The position numbers were made by a program, and so were the translations under genes. Below the pieces are notes generated by a model. That model was not told where the DNA came from, did not search any database, and saw nothing but the letters and a program-made list of their open reading frames with translations. 41,395 bases of DNA from Paracoccaceae bacterium (GTDB lineage Bacteria > Pseudomonadota > Alphaproteobacteria > Rhodobacterales > Rhodobacteraceae): assembly GCA_007118295.1 (NCBI GenBank), contig SKRW01000067.1, positions 1-41,395 of the forward strand, written 5' to 3'. Numbering within the stretch: position 1 is the first letter of the stretch; every line of letters begins with the position of its first letter. Of the stretch, positions 11,178-22,741 are shown in pieces.

Positions 11178-11543
11178 ATGTCCTTCGATCCGCAAACCCT
11201 GCGATATGATGAAAAAGGCCTGATCCCTGCGATTGCGCAGGACCATGCCAGCGGTCAGGTGCTGATGGTGGCCTGGATGAATGCCGACGCCGTCGCCCGC
11301 ACGCTGGAAAGTGGGCGCGTGACCTATTGGTCGCGGTCGCGGCAGGCGTTCTGGGTCAAGGGCGAGAGTTCTGGCCATGTACAGAAACTGATCGATTTCC
11401 GGATCGATTGCGACCGCGACTGCCTGCTGGTGCTGGTCGAGCAGACCGGCCCTGCCTGCCACACGATGCGGCAAAGCTGTTTCTACACGGCAGTGCGCGA
11501 CGGGGTCGAAGTGGAATTGATGACGCCCCTTACAGACCCGTAA
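11178..11543 (+). CDS. hisI: Phosphoribosyl-AMP cyclohydrolase
   Basis: GLIPAIAQDHASGQVLMVAWMNADAVARTLESGRVTYWSRSRQAFWVKGESSGH...DCDRDCLLVLVEQTGPACHT. Confidence 0.97.
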   Translation: MSFDPQTLRYDEKGLIPAIAQDHASGQVLMVAWMNADAVARTLESGRVTYWSRSRQAFWVKGESSGHVQKLIDFRIDCDRDCLLVLVEQTGPACHTMRQSCFYTAVRDGVEVELMTPLTDP

Positions 11544-12375
11544 GCGCGCGGATACCCTGCGGGGTGACACCCTGGGCGCGGTAGAGCGCAATCGCGCGCG
11601 CATCATCGCGCTTGGCAAGGCGCTTGCCAGACTCATCCCGAATTAGGTCATGGTGATAATAGGTTGGGCGCAGTAGTTCAAGCAATGCCTGAAGAAGCAC
11701 ATGGATGCCGGTCGCGTCAAACAGATCTGCGCCGCGGGTGATTTCGGTTATGCCTTGCGCCGCGTCATCCACCACCACCGACAGGTGATAGGATGTGCCC
11801 ATGTCGCGCCGTGACAGCACGACATCGCCCACATTGTGGATCATCCACTCCGGATCGACGACATGCCTGCCGGGCTGTAGCGGTCCGCGCTCTTCGAATG
11901 CCAAACCCCCAGCGAGGGCCAGTGCACTGCGCATGTTCAGGCGAAGGGCGTCATCCGGGTGGGCCTCGGCCATGCTGCGCGTGCGGCAGGTGCCCGGATA
12001 GACCAGCCCGTCCGGCCCGAGCAGGGGTGCGCCCTCTTGCGGGGCCGACAGGGCCGCGCGAATATCGGCGCGGGTGCAGCGACAGGGATAGAGCACCCCC
12101 TTTGCGGCCAGTTGCCCCAGTGCGGCACGATAGGCAGGCATCCGATCGGACTGGCGCATCACGGGGCTTGGCCAGGACAGGCCGAGCCAGCACAAATCGT
12201 CATAAATCTGCGCCTCGTATGCGGGGCGGCAGCGGCTTTGGTCGATATCTTCGATACGCAGCAGAAAACGCCCTGCGCCGGCGCGATCTGCGGCAATCAG
12301 CGCGGCATAGGCGTGACCCAGATGCAATGGCCCCGTAGGCGATGGTGCAAAGCGGGTTATGCGCTCAGGCGGCAT
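11530..12375 (-). CDS. gluQRS: Glutamyl-Q tRNA(Asp) synthetase
   Basis: [35 protein letters not shown] zinc-site pattern, KRLAKRDDA (KMSKS-equivalent region); shortened C-terminus. Confidence 0.93.
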   Translation of the reverse strand: MPPERITRFAPSPTGPLHLGHAYAALIAADRAGAGRFLLRIEDIDQSRCRPAYEAQIYDDLCWLGLSWPSPVMRQSDRMPAYRAALGQLAAKGVLYPCRCTRADIRAALSAPQEGAPLLGPDGLVYPGTCRTRSMAEAHPDDALRLNMRSALALAGGLAFEERGPLQPGRHVVDPEWMIHNVGDVVLSRRDMGTSYHLSVVVDDAAQGITEITRGADLFDATGIHVLLQALLELLRPTYYHHDLIRDESGKRLAKRDDARAIALYRAQGVTPQGIRALTGL

Positions 12376-13717
12376 CGCGGCGCTGCGTGCCCAACCAGTC
12401 GGCAAAGGCCGCTTTGGCGCGGTCGGTATAGGCCTTGTAGCGGTCGCGCCTCCCACGGCGCCCGCCGCGTGCGTCAATGGGCGGGAACAGCCCGAAATTG
12501 ACATTCATCGGCTGAAAGGTCTTGGCCTCGGCCCCGCCCGTGATGTGATGCACCAACGCACCCATCGCAGTGTCGCGCGGCGGGGCCGCCAAGGGCTGGC
12601 CATGCATCTCGGCTACGGCCAGACGCCCGGCCAAAAGCCCCATGGCGGCGGATTCCACATAGCCTTCGACGCCGGTGATCTGACCTGCGAAACGGATATG
12701 GGGGCGTGTGCGCAGGCGAAGTTGATCATCCAGCAGCGTGGGCGAATTCAGGAACGTGTTGCGGTGGATGCCGCCCAGACGTGCAAAAGACGCGTTCTCC
12801 AGGCCCGGTATGGTTTTGAAAACAGCCGCTTGCGCGCCATACTTCATCTTGGTCTGAAAGCCAACGATGTTGTAGAGCGTCCCCAGAGCATTGTCGCGGC
12901 GCAACTGCACCACAGCATGGGGTTTTACATCTGGGGCATGCGGGTTGGTCAGGCCCACAGGCTTCATCGGGCCGTGGCGCAGGGTTTCGCGCCCGCGTTC
13001 GGCCATTACTTCGATCGGCAGGCAACCGTCAAAGTAGCCTGCAGTTTCACCTTCGTGAAACTGGGTCTTGTCAGCAGTCAGCAGCGCGTCGATGAAGGCC
13101 TCATACTGATCGCGCGTCATCGGGCAGTTCAGATAGGCTTTTTGTTCTTCCTCGGTCTCGCCCTTGTCATAGCGCGACTGGAACCAAGCCTGCGACATGT
13201 CGATACTGTCGAAATAGACAATCGGGGCAATGGCGTCGAAAAAGGCCAGCGCCTCGGCCCCTGTCTCGCGGGCGATTGCCTGCCCCAGCGCATCCGAGGT
13301 CAAGGGACCTGTCGCGATGATCCAGTGGCCACTCTCGGGCAGCGCGTCGATCTCGCCGCGCTCCACGCGGATATTGGGATGCGCCAGCACGCGTTCGGTC
13401 ACGGCCTGCGCAAAGGCATCGCGGTCCACGGCCAGCGCACCGCCTGCAGGCAGCGCATGGCGGTCGGCCATTTCCATGATCAACCCGCCCGCTGCGCGCA
13501 TTTCCCAATGCAAGAGGCCCACGGCGTTCTGTTCGTCATCATCCGAGCGAAAGGAATTGGAGCAGACCATTTCGGCCAGATGGTCGGAGTGGTGCGCGAA
13601 AGTGCCGCGCGTGGGGCGCATTTCATGCAGAACGACCTGCGTGCCTGCATTTGCGGCCTGCCATGCGGCCTCTGCCCCGGCCATGCCGCCGCCCACGATA
13701 TGTAATGCGTTTGTCAT
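12365..13717 (-). CDS. trmFO: Methylenetetrahydrofolate--tRNA-(uracil-5-)-methyltransferase
   Basis: [60 protein letters not shown]; TrmFO signature, full length. Confidence 0.97.
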   Translation of the reverse strand: MTNALHIVGGGMAGAEAAWQAANAGTQVVLHEMRPTRGTFAHHSDHLAEMVCSNSFRSDDDEQNAVGLLHWEMRAAGGLIMEMADRHALPAGGALAVDRDAFAQAVTERVLAHPNIRVERGEIDALPESGHWIIATGPLTSDALGQAIARETGAEALAFFDAIAPIVYFDSIDMSQAWFQSRYDKGETEEEQKAYLNCPMTRDQYEAFIDALLTADKTQFHEGETAGYFDGCLPIEVMAERGRETLRHGPMKPVGLTNPHAPDVKPHAVVQLRRDNALGTLYNIVGFQTKMKYGAQAAVFKTIPGLENASFARLGGIHRNTFLNSPTLLDDQLRLRTRPHIRFAGQITGVEGYVESAAMGLLAGRLAVAEMHGQPLAAPPRDTAMGALVHHITGGAEAKTFQPMNVNFGLFPPIDARGGRRGRRDRYKAYTDRAKAAFADWLGTQRRDAA

Positions 13718-13783
13718 ATGGCCTCTCCTGTCTGACGCCCCTCAGATAGCCAGTCCTGCGCGGCTTGGCAAACAGCGGGGACG

Positions 13784-13818
13784 AAAAAAACGCCGCGCAT
13801 GCGGGTAGCATGGCGGCG
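13784..13818 (-). terminator. Rho-independent terminator (minus strand) after the 33-aa small-protein gene
   Basis: Minus strand CGCCGCCATG ctacccg CATGcGCGGCG followed by TTTTTTT. Confidence 0.8.
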
Positions 13819-13851
13819 AGAGGCTTGGGTCAGGCAGTGAGCGAGCAGTGC

Positions 13852-13953
13852 TCAGGCAAACAAGGGCAGATGAAGCATAGCCACGACCAGCACTGTCAAC
13901 GCCAGACCACCGGCCAGATCGCGCCAGAAATCAGAGGGAACATTGCGGAACAT
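13852..13953 (-). CDS. 33-aa single-pass membrane small protein, putatively SOS-regulated
   Basis: Hand translation MFRNVPSDFWRDLAGGLALTVLVVAMLHLPLFA*; SD GGAG 8 nt upstream of ATG; flanked by its own promoter and terminator. Not listed in the ORF track. Confidence 0.75.
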   Translation of the reverse strand: MFRNVPSDFWRDLAGGLALTVLVVAMLHLPLFA

Positions 13954-13982
13954 GGCAGTCTCCATCGCTTGTTTGTTGCCAT

Positions 13983-14012
13983 ATTGTTCTCATATGTCCG
14001 CAGGCCTGTCAA
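13983..14012 (-). promoter_or_regulatory. Putative sigma70 promoter for the 33-aa small-protein gene
   Basis: Minus strand TTGACA (14012-14007), 18-bp spacer, AACAAT (13988-13983). Confidence 0.55.
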
Positions 14013-14027
14013 GAACATTTATGGAAC
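14013..14027 (-). promoter_or_regulatory. Putative alphaproteobacterial LexA (SOS) box GTTC-N7-GTTC
   Basis: Minus strand GTTCCATAAATGTTC abutting the -35 element; perfect match to the alphaproteobacterial LexA direct repeat. Confidence 0.6.
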
Positions 14028-14028
14028 A

Positions 14029-16119
14029 TCAGCCAATCGAGAGATAGCGGATCGCCCGGTCCTGTTGCATCAGCCACAGCAGCACCCGTGCTGCCTGCCC
14101 ACGTGGACTGGACAGGTCGGGGTCATCGGCCAGCAATTTGCGGGCATCCGATTGCGCCAGCGCCATCAACCCGGTCTGACGTTCCAGATCGGCCACGCGA
14201 AACCGGGGCAGACCCGATTGCGCCGTACCGATCAGATCGCCCGCACCGCGAATGGCCATGTCCTCTTCGGCAATGCGAAAGCCATCTTCGGTATCGCGCA
14301 GCAGCTTCAGGCGGCGCGACGCTGTCTCGCCCAGGGGGGCCTCATAGACCAGCAGACAGGTCGATGCCGCCGCCCCGCGCCCGACGCGCCCGCGCAACTG
14401 GTGCAACTGTGCCAGCCCGAAACTCTCGGCCCGTTCGATCACCATGATCGAGGCATTGGGCACATTCACCCCCACTTCGATCACGGTTGTCGCGACCAGC
14501 AGCTTGGTATCGCCTGCGACAAACCGGGCCATTGCGGCGTCTTTCTCGGCAGGGGGCAACTGACCGTGCACCAGCCCGACCACCCCCTCGCCCAGTTCGG
14601 CGCGCAGATGGGCAAAGCGTGCCTCGGCTGCGGTCAGGGTGCTGACCTCGGATTCCTCGACCAGCGGACAGACCCAATAGGCCTGCCGCCCCTCGGCAAT
14701 TGCCTTTCGCAGATGCTGCACCACTTCGGCCAACCGCGCGGTCGAGACCAGCGCCGTGGTCACGGGCTGGCGACCGGGGGGCTTTTCGTCCAGCACTGAC
14801 ACATCCATATCGCCATATTGCGCCAGCGCCAGCGAGCGCGGGATGGGGGTTGCCGTCATGACCAGCATATCGACATTGTCGGCCTTGCCTGCGAGCGCCG
14901 CGCGCTGCGCCACACCAAAGCGGTGCTGTTCGTCGATGATCGCCAGCCGCAGATCGGCAAATTCGACGCCTTTCTGAAACACGGCATGCGTGCCCAGAAT
15001 GATCTGTGCGCGCCCTTCTGCCACATCGTCGCGTTTGGCAGCACGCTCGACCCCCTTGTCACGCCCGGTCATCAGCGTCAGCGTGACACCTGCCGCCTGT
15101 GCCAGCGGGGTCAGGCTTTCCAGATGCTGGCGCGCAAGGATTTCGGTGGGGGCCATCATCACCCCCTGCCCGCCTGCCTCGACTGCAGTCAGCAGCGCCA
15201 TGAACGCGACCAGTGTCTTGCCCGCGCCGACATCGCCCTGCAGCAGTCGGTTCATGCGCCGTTGCGCGGCCATATCTGCCGTGATCTCGGCAATAGCGCG
15301 GGTCTGCGCGCCCGTGGGGGCATAGTCCAGCAGCGCCAGAACGCGCGCCTGCAATGCGCCCGTGCCCCGGCTGGCCTGTCCCGGCTTGCGGCGCTGGCGC
15401 GCGCGGGCCAGCGCAAGGGTCAGTTGATGGGCCATCAATTCGTCATAGGCCAGTCGCTGGCGCGCGGGGCTTGCGGGGCTGAGATCGGCCAGGCTCTCGG
15501 GCGCGTGGGCGGCGCTCAGGGCTGTGCGCCAGTCGGGCCAGCCTTCGCGCGCGATCAGGGCCGTGTCGATCCATTCCGCCAGATCCGGCGCGCGCGCCAG
15601 CGCAGCACTTGCGGCCTTGGCGACCAGTTTCTGCGTCAGACCTGCCGCCAGTGGATAGACCGGCTCGACCTGCGGCAGGGTGTCGCCTTCGTCGGAGCGC
15701 AGGATGTAGTCGGGATGGACCATCTGCGCGATGCCGTCGAACAACTCGACCTTGCCCGAGACCAGGCGATTTTGCCCGGTGGGCAGGATTTTTTGCAGGT
15801 AATCCCCCCGCGCCTGAAAGAACACAAGCTGAAATTCCTGCACCGAATCGTGCACCTGCACGCGGTAGGGCCGCCCGCGCGTGCGCGGGGCCTGATGCGC
15901 ACCGATCGTGACCTCGACCGTCGCCATGGCCGGAAAATCCAGACCCCGGATCGTGTCGCGCCGCGTGCGGTCGATCAGATTATGCGGCAGATGAAACAGC
16001 AGGTCGCGCGGGGTTTCGATCTGCAACGCTTCAAAATTTCTGGCCGTTTTCGGGCCAATCCCATCCAGCGACTCCAGCCCCGCAAAAAGCGGAAACAGGA
16101 TTTCAGGCCGCGCGGCCAT
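14029..16119 (-). CDS. recG: ATP-dependent DNA helicase RecG
   Basis: LLQGDVGAGKTLVAFMALL, IIDEQHRFGVAQR (DEQH), MTATPIPRSLAL, HQLRGRVGRG. Confidence 0.97.
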   Translation of the reverse strand: MAARPEILFPLFAGLESLDGIGPKTARNFEALQIETPRDLLFHLPHNLIDRTRRDTIRGLDFPAMATVEVTIGAHQAPRTRGRPYRVQVHDSVQEFQLVFFQARGDYLQKILPTGQNRLVSGKVELFDGIAQMVHPDYILRSDEGDTLPQVEPVYPLAAGLTQKLVAKAASAALARAPDLAEWIDTALIAREGWPDWRTALSAAHAPESLADLSPASPARQRLAYDELMAHQLTLALARARQRRKPGQASRGTGALQARVLALLDYAPTGAQTRAIAEITADMAAQRRMNRLLQGDVGAGKTLVAFMALLTAVEAGGQGVMMAPTEILARQHLESLTPLAQAAGVTLTLMTGRDKGVERAAKRDDVAEGRAQIILGTHAVFQKGVEFADLRLAIIDEQHRFGVAQRAALAGKADNVDMLVMTATPIPRSLALAQYGDMDVSVLDEKPPGRQPVTTALVSTARLAEVVQHLRKAIAEGRQAYWVCPLVEESEVSTLTAAEARFAHLRAELGEGVVGLVHGQLPPAEKDAAMARFVAGDTKLLVATTVIEVGVNVPNASIMVIERAESFGLAQLHQLRGRVGRGAAASTCLLVYEAPLGETASRRLKLLRDTEDGFRIAEEDMAIRGAGDLIGTAQSGLPRFRVADLERQTGLMALAQSDARKLLADDPDLSSPRGQAARVLLWLMQQDRAIRYLSIG

Positions 16120-16120
16120 C

Positions 16121-18295
<2,175 letters not shown>

Positions 18296-18350
18296 TCAGA
18301 GTGATAGGTCGCGCAGGGGCGCAGGTCCAGCCCCCGAGACACAGACAGGG

Positions 18351-19079
18351 TCAGGCCGACATGGCCTTGCCGGTCGCGCCGGGTGCAATGGCCAGGGTTT
18401 CAGGCGCGGGGTCGCGCAGCACATAACCCCGCCCCCAGACCGTATCGATATGGCTGTCGCCGCCTGTTGCCTCGGACAGTTTCTTGCGCAACTTGCAGAT
18501 GAACACGTCGATGATCTTGAGTTCCGGTTCATCCATCCCGCCATAGAGGTGGTTGAGGAACATTTCCTTGGTCAGTGTGGTGCCCTTGCGCAGGCTCAGG
18601 AGTTCGAACATCTGGTATTCCTTGCCGGTCAGATGCACGGTCTTGCCCTCGACCTCGACAGTCTTGGCGTCCAGATTGACAGCTATCTTGCCGGTTCGGA
18701 TCATGGATTGTGCGTGCCCCTGACTGCGGCGGATGATGGCGTGAATGCGCGCGACCAGTTCCTCGCGGTGAAAGGGCTTGGTCAGGTAGTCATCTGCCCC
18801 GCCGCCAAAGCCGCGCAATTTGGTGTCGGTATCCGCCTCGCCCGTCAGGATCAGAATCGGCGTGTCCACCCGCGCCAGCCGGATCTGGCGCAGCACATCC
18901 AGCCCGGCCATGTCCGGCAGATTGAGGTCCAGCAGGATCAGGTCATAATCATACAGCTTGCTGAGTTCGACCGCATCCTCGCCCAGATCAGTGCAATAGA
19001 CGTTGAAGTTTGAATGCGTCAGCATCAATTCGATACTGCGAGAGGTCGTGGGATCGTCTTCAACAAGCAGGACGCGCAT
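18351..19079 (-). CDS. ctrA: Cell-cycle response regulator CtrA
   Basis: [67 protein letters not shown]...[29 protein letters not shown]; very close to canonical CtrA. Confidence 0.96.
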   Translation of the reverse strand: MRVLLVEDDPTTSRSIELMLTHSNFNVYCTDLGEDAVELSKLYDYDLILLDLNLPDMAGLDVLRQIRLARVDTPILILTGEADTDTKLRGFGGGADDYLTKPFHREELVARIHAIIRRSQGHAQSMIRTGKIAVNLDAKTVEVEGKTVHLTGKEYQMFELLSLRKGTTLTKEMFLNHLYGGMDEPELKIIDVFICKLRKKLSEATGGDSHIDTVWGRGYVLRDPAPETLAIAPGATGKAMSA

Positions 19080-19126
19080 CAGGGTTCTCCTCTTTCGCTG
19101 TTAACCTTGACAGTCTCGCAAAAAAG

Positions 19127-19141
19127 TTAACTCCACGTTAC
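19127..19141. promoter_or_regulatory. Putative CtrA-binding site upstream of ctrA
   Basis: TTAACTCCACGTTAC = TTAA-N7-TTAC, one mismatch to TTAA-N7-TTAA, in the ctrA 5' region. Confidence 0.5.
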
Positions 19142-19168
19142 CGTGCACGATTCTGAAAAGGAAACAAC

Positions 19169-19447
19169 TCATAGTTGACGATATTTCTGCAATGATGTGA
19201 CTTTCAGCGCGTCAATACCGTGGTCCTGTATGGCTTTTGACCACAAATCGAACTCTTCCTCGGACAGCGCGTAGCGTTCGAGGGCCGCTTTCCGTGTGAG
19301 CAGGCCGCTTTCGACAGCCTGAATGACAATCGCCTTGCGGCTGGCCACCCAGCGCCGGGTTTCCTTTGGCGGCAGATCGGCCAGTGTCAGAATCGTTCCA
19401 TCCTGCAACGTTACGGCGCGCGGCCCTTCCACTCTCTTGATATACAT
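19169..19447 (-). CDS. sciP: DUF1153 protein, SciP-type CtrA inhibitor
   Basis: MYIKRVEGPRAVTLQDGTILTLADLPPKETRRWVASRKAIVIQAVESGLLTRKAALERYALSEEEFDLWSKAI; located immediately upstream of ctrA. Confidence 0.92.
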   Translation of the reverse strand: MYIKRVEGPRAVTLQDGTILTLADLPPKETRRWVASRKAIVIQAVESGLLTRKAALERYALSEEEFDLWSKAIQDHGIDALKVTSLQKYRQL

Positions 19448-19503
19448 TTTCGCGGTCCTTCTTCACCCATACCCTTGTGAGGACCCAGAATCGCGCGATG
19501 TGT

Positions 19504-19518
19504 TTAAGGCAAAGTTGA
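19504..19518. promoter_or_regulatory. Putative CtrA-binding site upstream of sciP
   Basis: TTAAGGCAAAGTTGA = TTAA-N7-TTGA, one mismatch to consensus, in the sciP/mnmA divergent region. Confidence 0.4.
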
Positions 19519-19593
19519 TCAAACCCGTTTCTGACCCTTGAGAATACCTAGCATTTTCTTATATTTTGCGCGGACGTTTCCCGGAGAGACCTG

Positions 19594-20733
19594 ATGCCCT
19601 ATGATACGCCGCTCAATTCGCTTGGGCTTGCGAAGCCGCCTGCAGAGACGCGCGTCGTCGTGGCCATGTCGGGCGGCGTGGACAGTTCCGTTGTCGCGGC
19701 AGAACTGGCGCGCGAGGGTTATGATGTCGTCGGCGTCACCCTGCAGCTTTATGACCATGGTGCGGCGCTGGCAAAAAAGGGGGCCTGTTGCGCCGGGCGC
19801 GACATCCATGATGCGCGTCGCGTGGCCGAGGACATGGGCTTTCCGCATTATGTGCTGGATTACGAATCTCATTTTCGCGAATCCGTCATTGATGACTTCG
19901 CAGATGCCTATCTGGCTGGGGCAACACCTGTGCCCTGCATCCGCTGCAACGAACGGGTGAAGTTCCGGGACCTGCTGGAAACGGCGCGTGATCTGGGTGC
20001 GGATTGCATGGCGACAGGGCATTATATCCAGCGCAAGATGGGCGCGTCGGGGCCAGAGTTGCACCGCGCGGCGGACCCGGTGCGCGACCAGAGCTATTTC
20101 CTGTTCTCGACCACGCGCGAACAGCTTTCCTACCTGCGGTTCCCCCTCGGTCATCTGGAGACCAAGGCAGAGACACGCGCGCTGGCCGCGCGTCACGGGC
20201 TGAGCGTGGCCGACAAGCCCGACAGTCAGGATATCTGCTTTGTGCCCGATGGAAATTATGCCGCAGTGATCGAAAAGCTGCGTCCCGGTGCGGCCGATCC
20301 GGGCGAGATCGTGGATCTGCAAGGCGCGGTGCTGGGCCAGCATGACGGCGTGATCCATTACACGATCGGGCAGCGCAAGGGGCTTGGCATCGGCGGGTTG
20401 GCAGAGCCGCTCTATGTCGTGCGTCTGGACCCGGATGCGCGCCGCGTGATCGTGGGGCCAAAATCGGCGCTGGCGACGCGCATCGTGCCCGTGCGTGAGA
20501 TCAACTGGCTGGGCGACACAGCTTTTACCTCGCAGCCCGAATGGGAACTGGAGGTCAAGCTGCGCTCGACCCGCCCGCCTGCGCCAGCCCTGATCCGGCC
20601 CCTGTCGGACACCGAGGCAGAGGTCGAGTTGCTGGTGCCCGAACAGGGGGTCAGTCCGGGACAGGCCTGTGTGTTCTACGCCCCCGAGGGCAGCCGCGTC
20701 TATGGCGGCGGCTGGATCTGGAAGGGCCGCTAA
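19594..20733 (+). CDS. mnmA: tRNA-specific 2-thiouridylase MnmA
   Basis: [52 protein letters not shown]. Confidence 0.97.
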   Translation: MPYDTPLNSLGLAKPPAETRVVVAMSGGVDSSVVAAELAREGYDVVGVTLQLYDHGAALAKKGACCAGRDIHDARRVAEDMGFPHYVLDYESHFRESVIDDFADAYLAGATPVPCIRCNERVKFRDLLETARDLGADCMATGHYIQRKMGASGPELHRAADPVRDQSYFLFSTTREQLSYLRFPLGHLETKAETRALAARHGLSVADKPDSQDICFVPDGNYAAVIEKLRPGAADPGEIVDLQGAVLGQHDGVIHYTIGQRKGLGIGGLAEPLYVVRLDPDARRVIVGPKSALATRIVPVREINWLGDTAFTSQPEWELEVKLRSTRPPAPALIRPLSDTEAEVELLVPEQGVSPGQACVFYAPEGSRVYGGGWIWKGR

Positions 20734-20856
20734 CAGGCACGCATGTGCCGACAGCCCCTTTTCGGGGCGGGCAGAAGCGGGTAGGCTTTCAATCCGGGGC
20801 ATGGACCATGCCCTTGCTTGCCCTGCTCACCTGTTATTTCAACGAAAGGATTGCCG

Positions 20857-21357
20857 ATGTCCGCGCCCCTGTTTTCCGCCCGTTCTGCCCTTTTGGGGGG
20901 GTTGTCCGCCGTGATCATGCTGGCGGCCCCTGCACTGGCCCTTGCCGATGACGGGCGCGCTGCGCGCCTGACAGTCGCGCAGGCCTATGTGTCGGCAACA
21001 CTTGAGGATATGGATCTCGATGAATTGGTGCGGTCGATGTACCGACCCCTGCTGGCCCAGATCCGCGCCGGTGGGCAAGAGGTCAGCGCCGAACAGGAGG
21101 CCGAGATCGAGGCGCTGTATCTGCAAGAGTTGACCGGACCCATGCGCAATATGCTGCGGGCACAGGACGAGATCATGGCCGATCTGCTGACCCTGCCCGA
21201 GATCGAGGCTCTGTACGCGTTCTACAACACCCCGACCGGACGCACCGTCTTGCAGAAACTGCCCCAGATCGTCGAGGCGCAGATGCCCATCACCATGGCC
21301 ATGATCGAAGACCGGATGGAAGTCATCGTGCCGCGGATGATGGAAATTCTGGACTAG
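20857..21357 (+). CDS. Exported DUF2059-like protein
   Basis: Signal peptide (LSAVIMLAAPALALADDG) and LLTLPEIEALYAFYNTPTGRTVLQKLPQI, typical of DUF2059. Confidence 0.8.
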   Translation: MSAPLFSARSALLGGLSAVIMLAAPALALADDGRAARLTVAQAYVSATLEDMDLDELVRSMYRPLLAQIRAGGQEVSAEQEAEIEALYLQELTGPMRNMLRAQDEIMADLLTLPEIEALYAFYNTPTGRTVLQKLPQIVEAQMPITMAMIEDRMEVIVPRMMEILD

Positions 21358-21379
21358 GCGCAGGACGGCGGACCCCCTC

Positions 21380-22348
21380 ATGCAGACAGGCCCTGTGCTG
21401 GTGATGACCTGCGGCGATCCCTCGGGCATCGGTCCCGAGATTGCAGTGCGCGCGCATCAGGACGGGGCAGCGCCCTTTGTCTGGCTGGGGGACCCCGCGC
21501 ATCTGCCTGGGGGCACGCGCTGGCATCGCGTCGAGCACCCGGATGAGGCACGGGCACAGGCGCGCGATGTTCTGCCTGTGCTGCCGCACCCCTTTCCCGC
21601 CCCGGCCCGCCCCGGCCTGCCCGACCCGGCCAATGCCCGCGCCATCATTGACGTGATCGCGCGGGCGGTCACGCTGGCGCAATCGGGTGCCGCTGCCGGG
21701 GTTGTCACCTGCCCGATCAACAAGGCGGCGCTGAAGACAGGTGCCGGTTTCGGCTTTCCGGGCCATACGGAATATCTGGCCGATCTGGCGGGCGGGGTGC
21801 CCGTGGTGATGATGCTGGCCTGCAATGCGCTGCGTGTCGTGCCCGCAACCATCCACATTCCGCTGGCCGAGGTGTCGCGCGCCCTGACACAGGAGGTGCT
21901 GGAAACGACCTTGCAGGTGACGCATGCGGGGCTGATCCGTAATTTCGGCATCGCGCGCCCGCGTATCGCCGTGGCCGGGCTGAACCCGCATGCAGGCGAG
22001 AGTGGCACGATGGGGCGCGAGGAAATCGAAATGATCATCCCGGTGCTGGAGCGTTTGCGCGGCGAAGGGATGGATATTTCGGGCCCCCGTTCCGCCGACA
22101 CATTGTTTCACGCAGGCGCACGGGCGGGCTATGATGTGGCCATCTGCATGTATCACGATCAGGCGCTGATCCCGATCAAGACCGTGGATTTTGCAGGGGG
22201 GGTGAATGTGACGCTGGGCCTGCCCTTCATCCGCACATCGCCCGATCACGGCACCGCTTATGACATTGCCGGACAAGGGCGGGCCGACCCGACCTCGCTG
22301 ATCGCGGCACTTGCGATGGCGCAGGACATGGCAGGGCGTCGGTCATGA
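21380..22348 (+). CDS. pdxA: 4-hydroxythreonine-4-phosphate dehydrogenase
   Basis: MTCGDPSGIGPEIAVRA, GVVTCPINKAALKTGAGFGFPGHTEYLADL, GLNPHAGESGTMGREE, YHDQALIPIKT, RTSPDHGTAYDIAG. Confidence 0.97.
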   Translation: MQTGPVLVMTCGDPSGIGPEIAVRAHQDGAAPFVWLGDPAHLPGGTRWHRVEHPDEARAQARDVLPVLPHPFPAPARPGLPDPANARAIIDVIARAVTLAQSGAAAGVVTCPINKAALKTGAGFGFPGHTEYLADLAGGVPVVMMLACNALRVVPATIHIPLAEVSRALTQEVLETTLQVTHAGLIRNFGIARPRIAVAGLNPHAGESGTMGREEIEMIIPVLERLRGEGMDISGPRSADTLFHAGARAGYDVAICMYHDQALIPIKTVDFAGGVNVTLGLPFIRTSPDHGTAYDIAGQGRADPTSLIAALAMAQDMAGRRS

Positions 22349-22398
22349 CATGTGTGAGTGCTGCATCAGAGGCTGGCAGGGAAGACGGTGCCAGCGGA

Positions 22399-22474
22399 GG
22401 CAGCGCGCTGCGCGCGCTGCTTGGCTCGCTTGCAGGCGGTTCGCGCAGGGGCGCGAGGGGTGAGGCGAGCAGCC
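22399..22474 (+). repeat. 76-bp GC-rich repeat unit, copy 1
   Basis: ggcagcgcgctgcgcgcgctgcttggctcgcttgcaggcggttcgcgcaggggcgcgaggggtgaggcgagcagcc; ungapped match to 22576..22651 with 8 mismatches by hand alignment. Confidence 0.9.
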
Positions 22475-22575
22475 GGGGGCTGCTGTGCGTCGCGGCTTCT
22501 GACGCAGGATCCGGGTTTGGGATGAGGGTCAGATCGGTGCGCGCGATGTCTGCAAGGGACCTCGTGCTATGGGAG

Positions 22576-22651
22576 GGCAGCGCGCTGCGCGCGCTGTTTG
22601 GCTGGATTGCAGGCGGTTCGCGCAGGGGCGCAGGAAGTGAGGCGGGCAGCC
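22576..22651 (+). repeat. 76-bp GC-rich repeat unit, copy 2
   Basis: ggcagcgcgctgcgcgcgctgtttggctggattgcaggcggttcgcgcaggggcgcaggaagtgaggcgggcagcc; partner of 22399..22474. Confidence 0.9.
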
Positions 22652-22741
22652 TGTCTGCACCCTTGCCGCCCGTTCGGGACATCATGGCGTGCCCGGTGTG
22701 CAGGCAGTCAGACTGGCACGATACAGGTTTGGCGCACACGC

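Noticed and set aside
19514-19522. TTGATCAA near sciP as a possible FNR site
   Set aside because: Lacks the N4 spacer of TTGAT-N4-ATCAA; better explained as part of the CtrA-like site or chance.
22399-22651. CRISPR array interpretation of the pdxA-rsmA repeats
   Set aside because: Only two diverged 76-bp units with a 101-bp gap; no regular short repeats or uniform spacers and no cas genes in the window.
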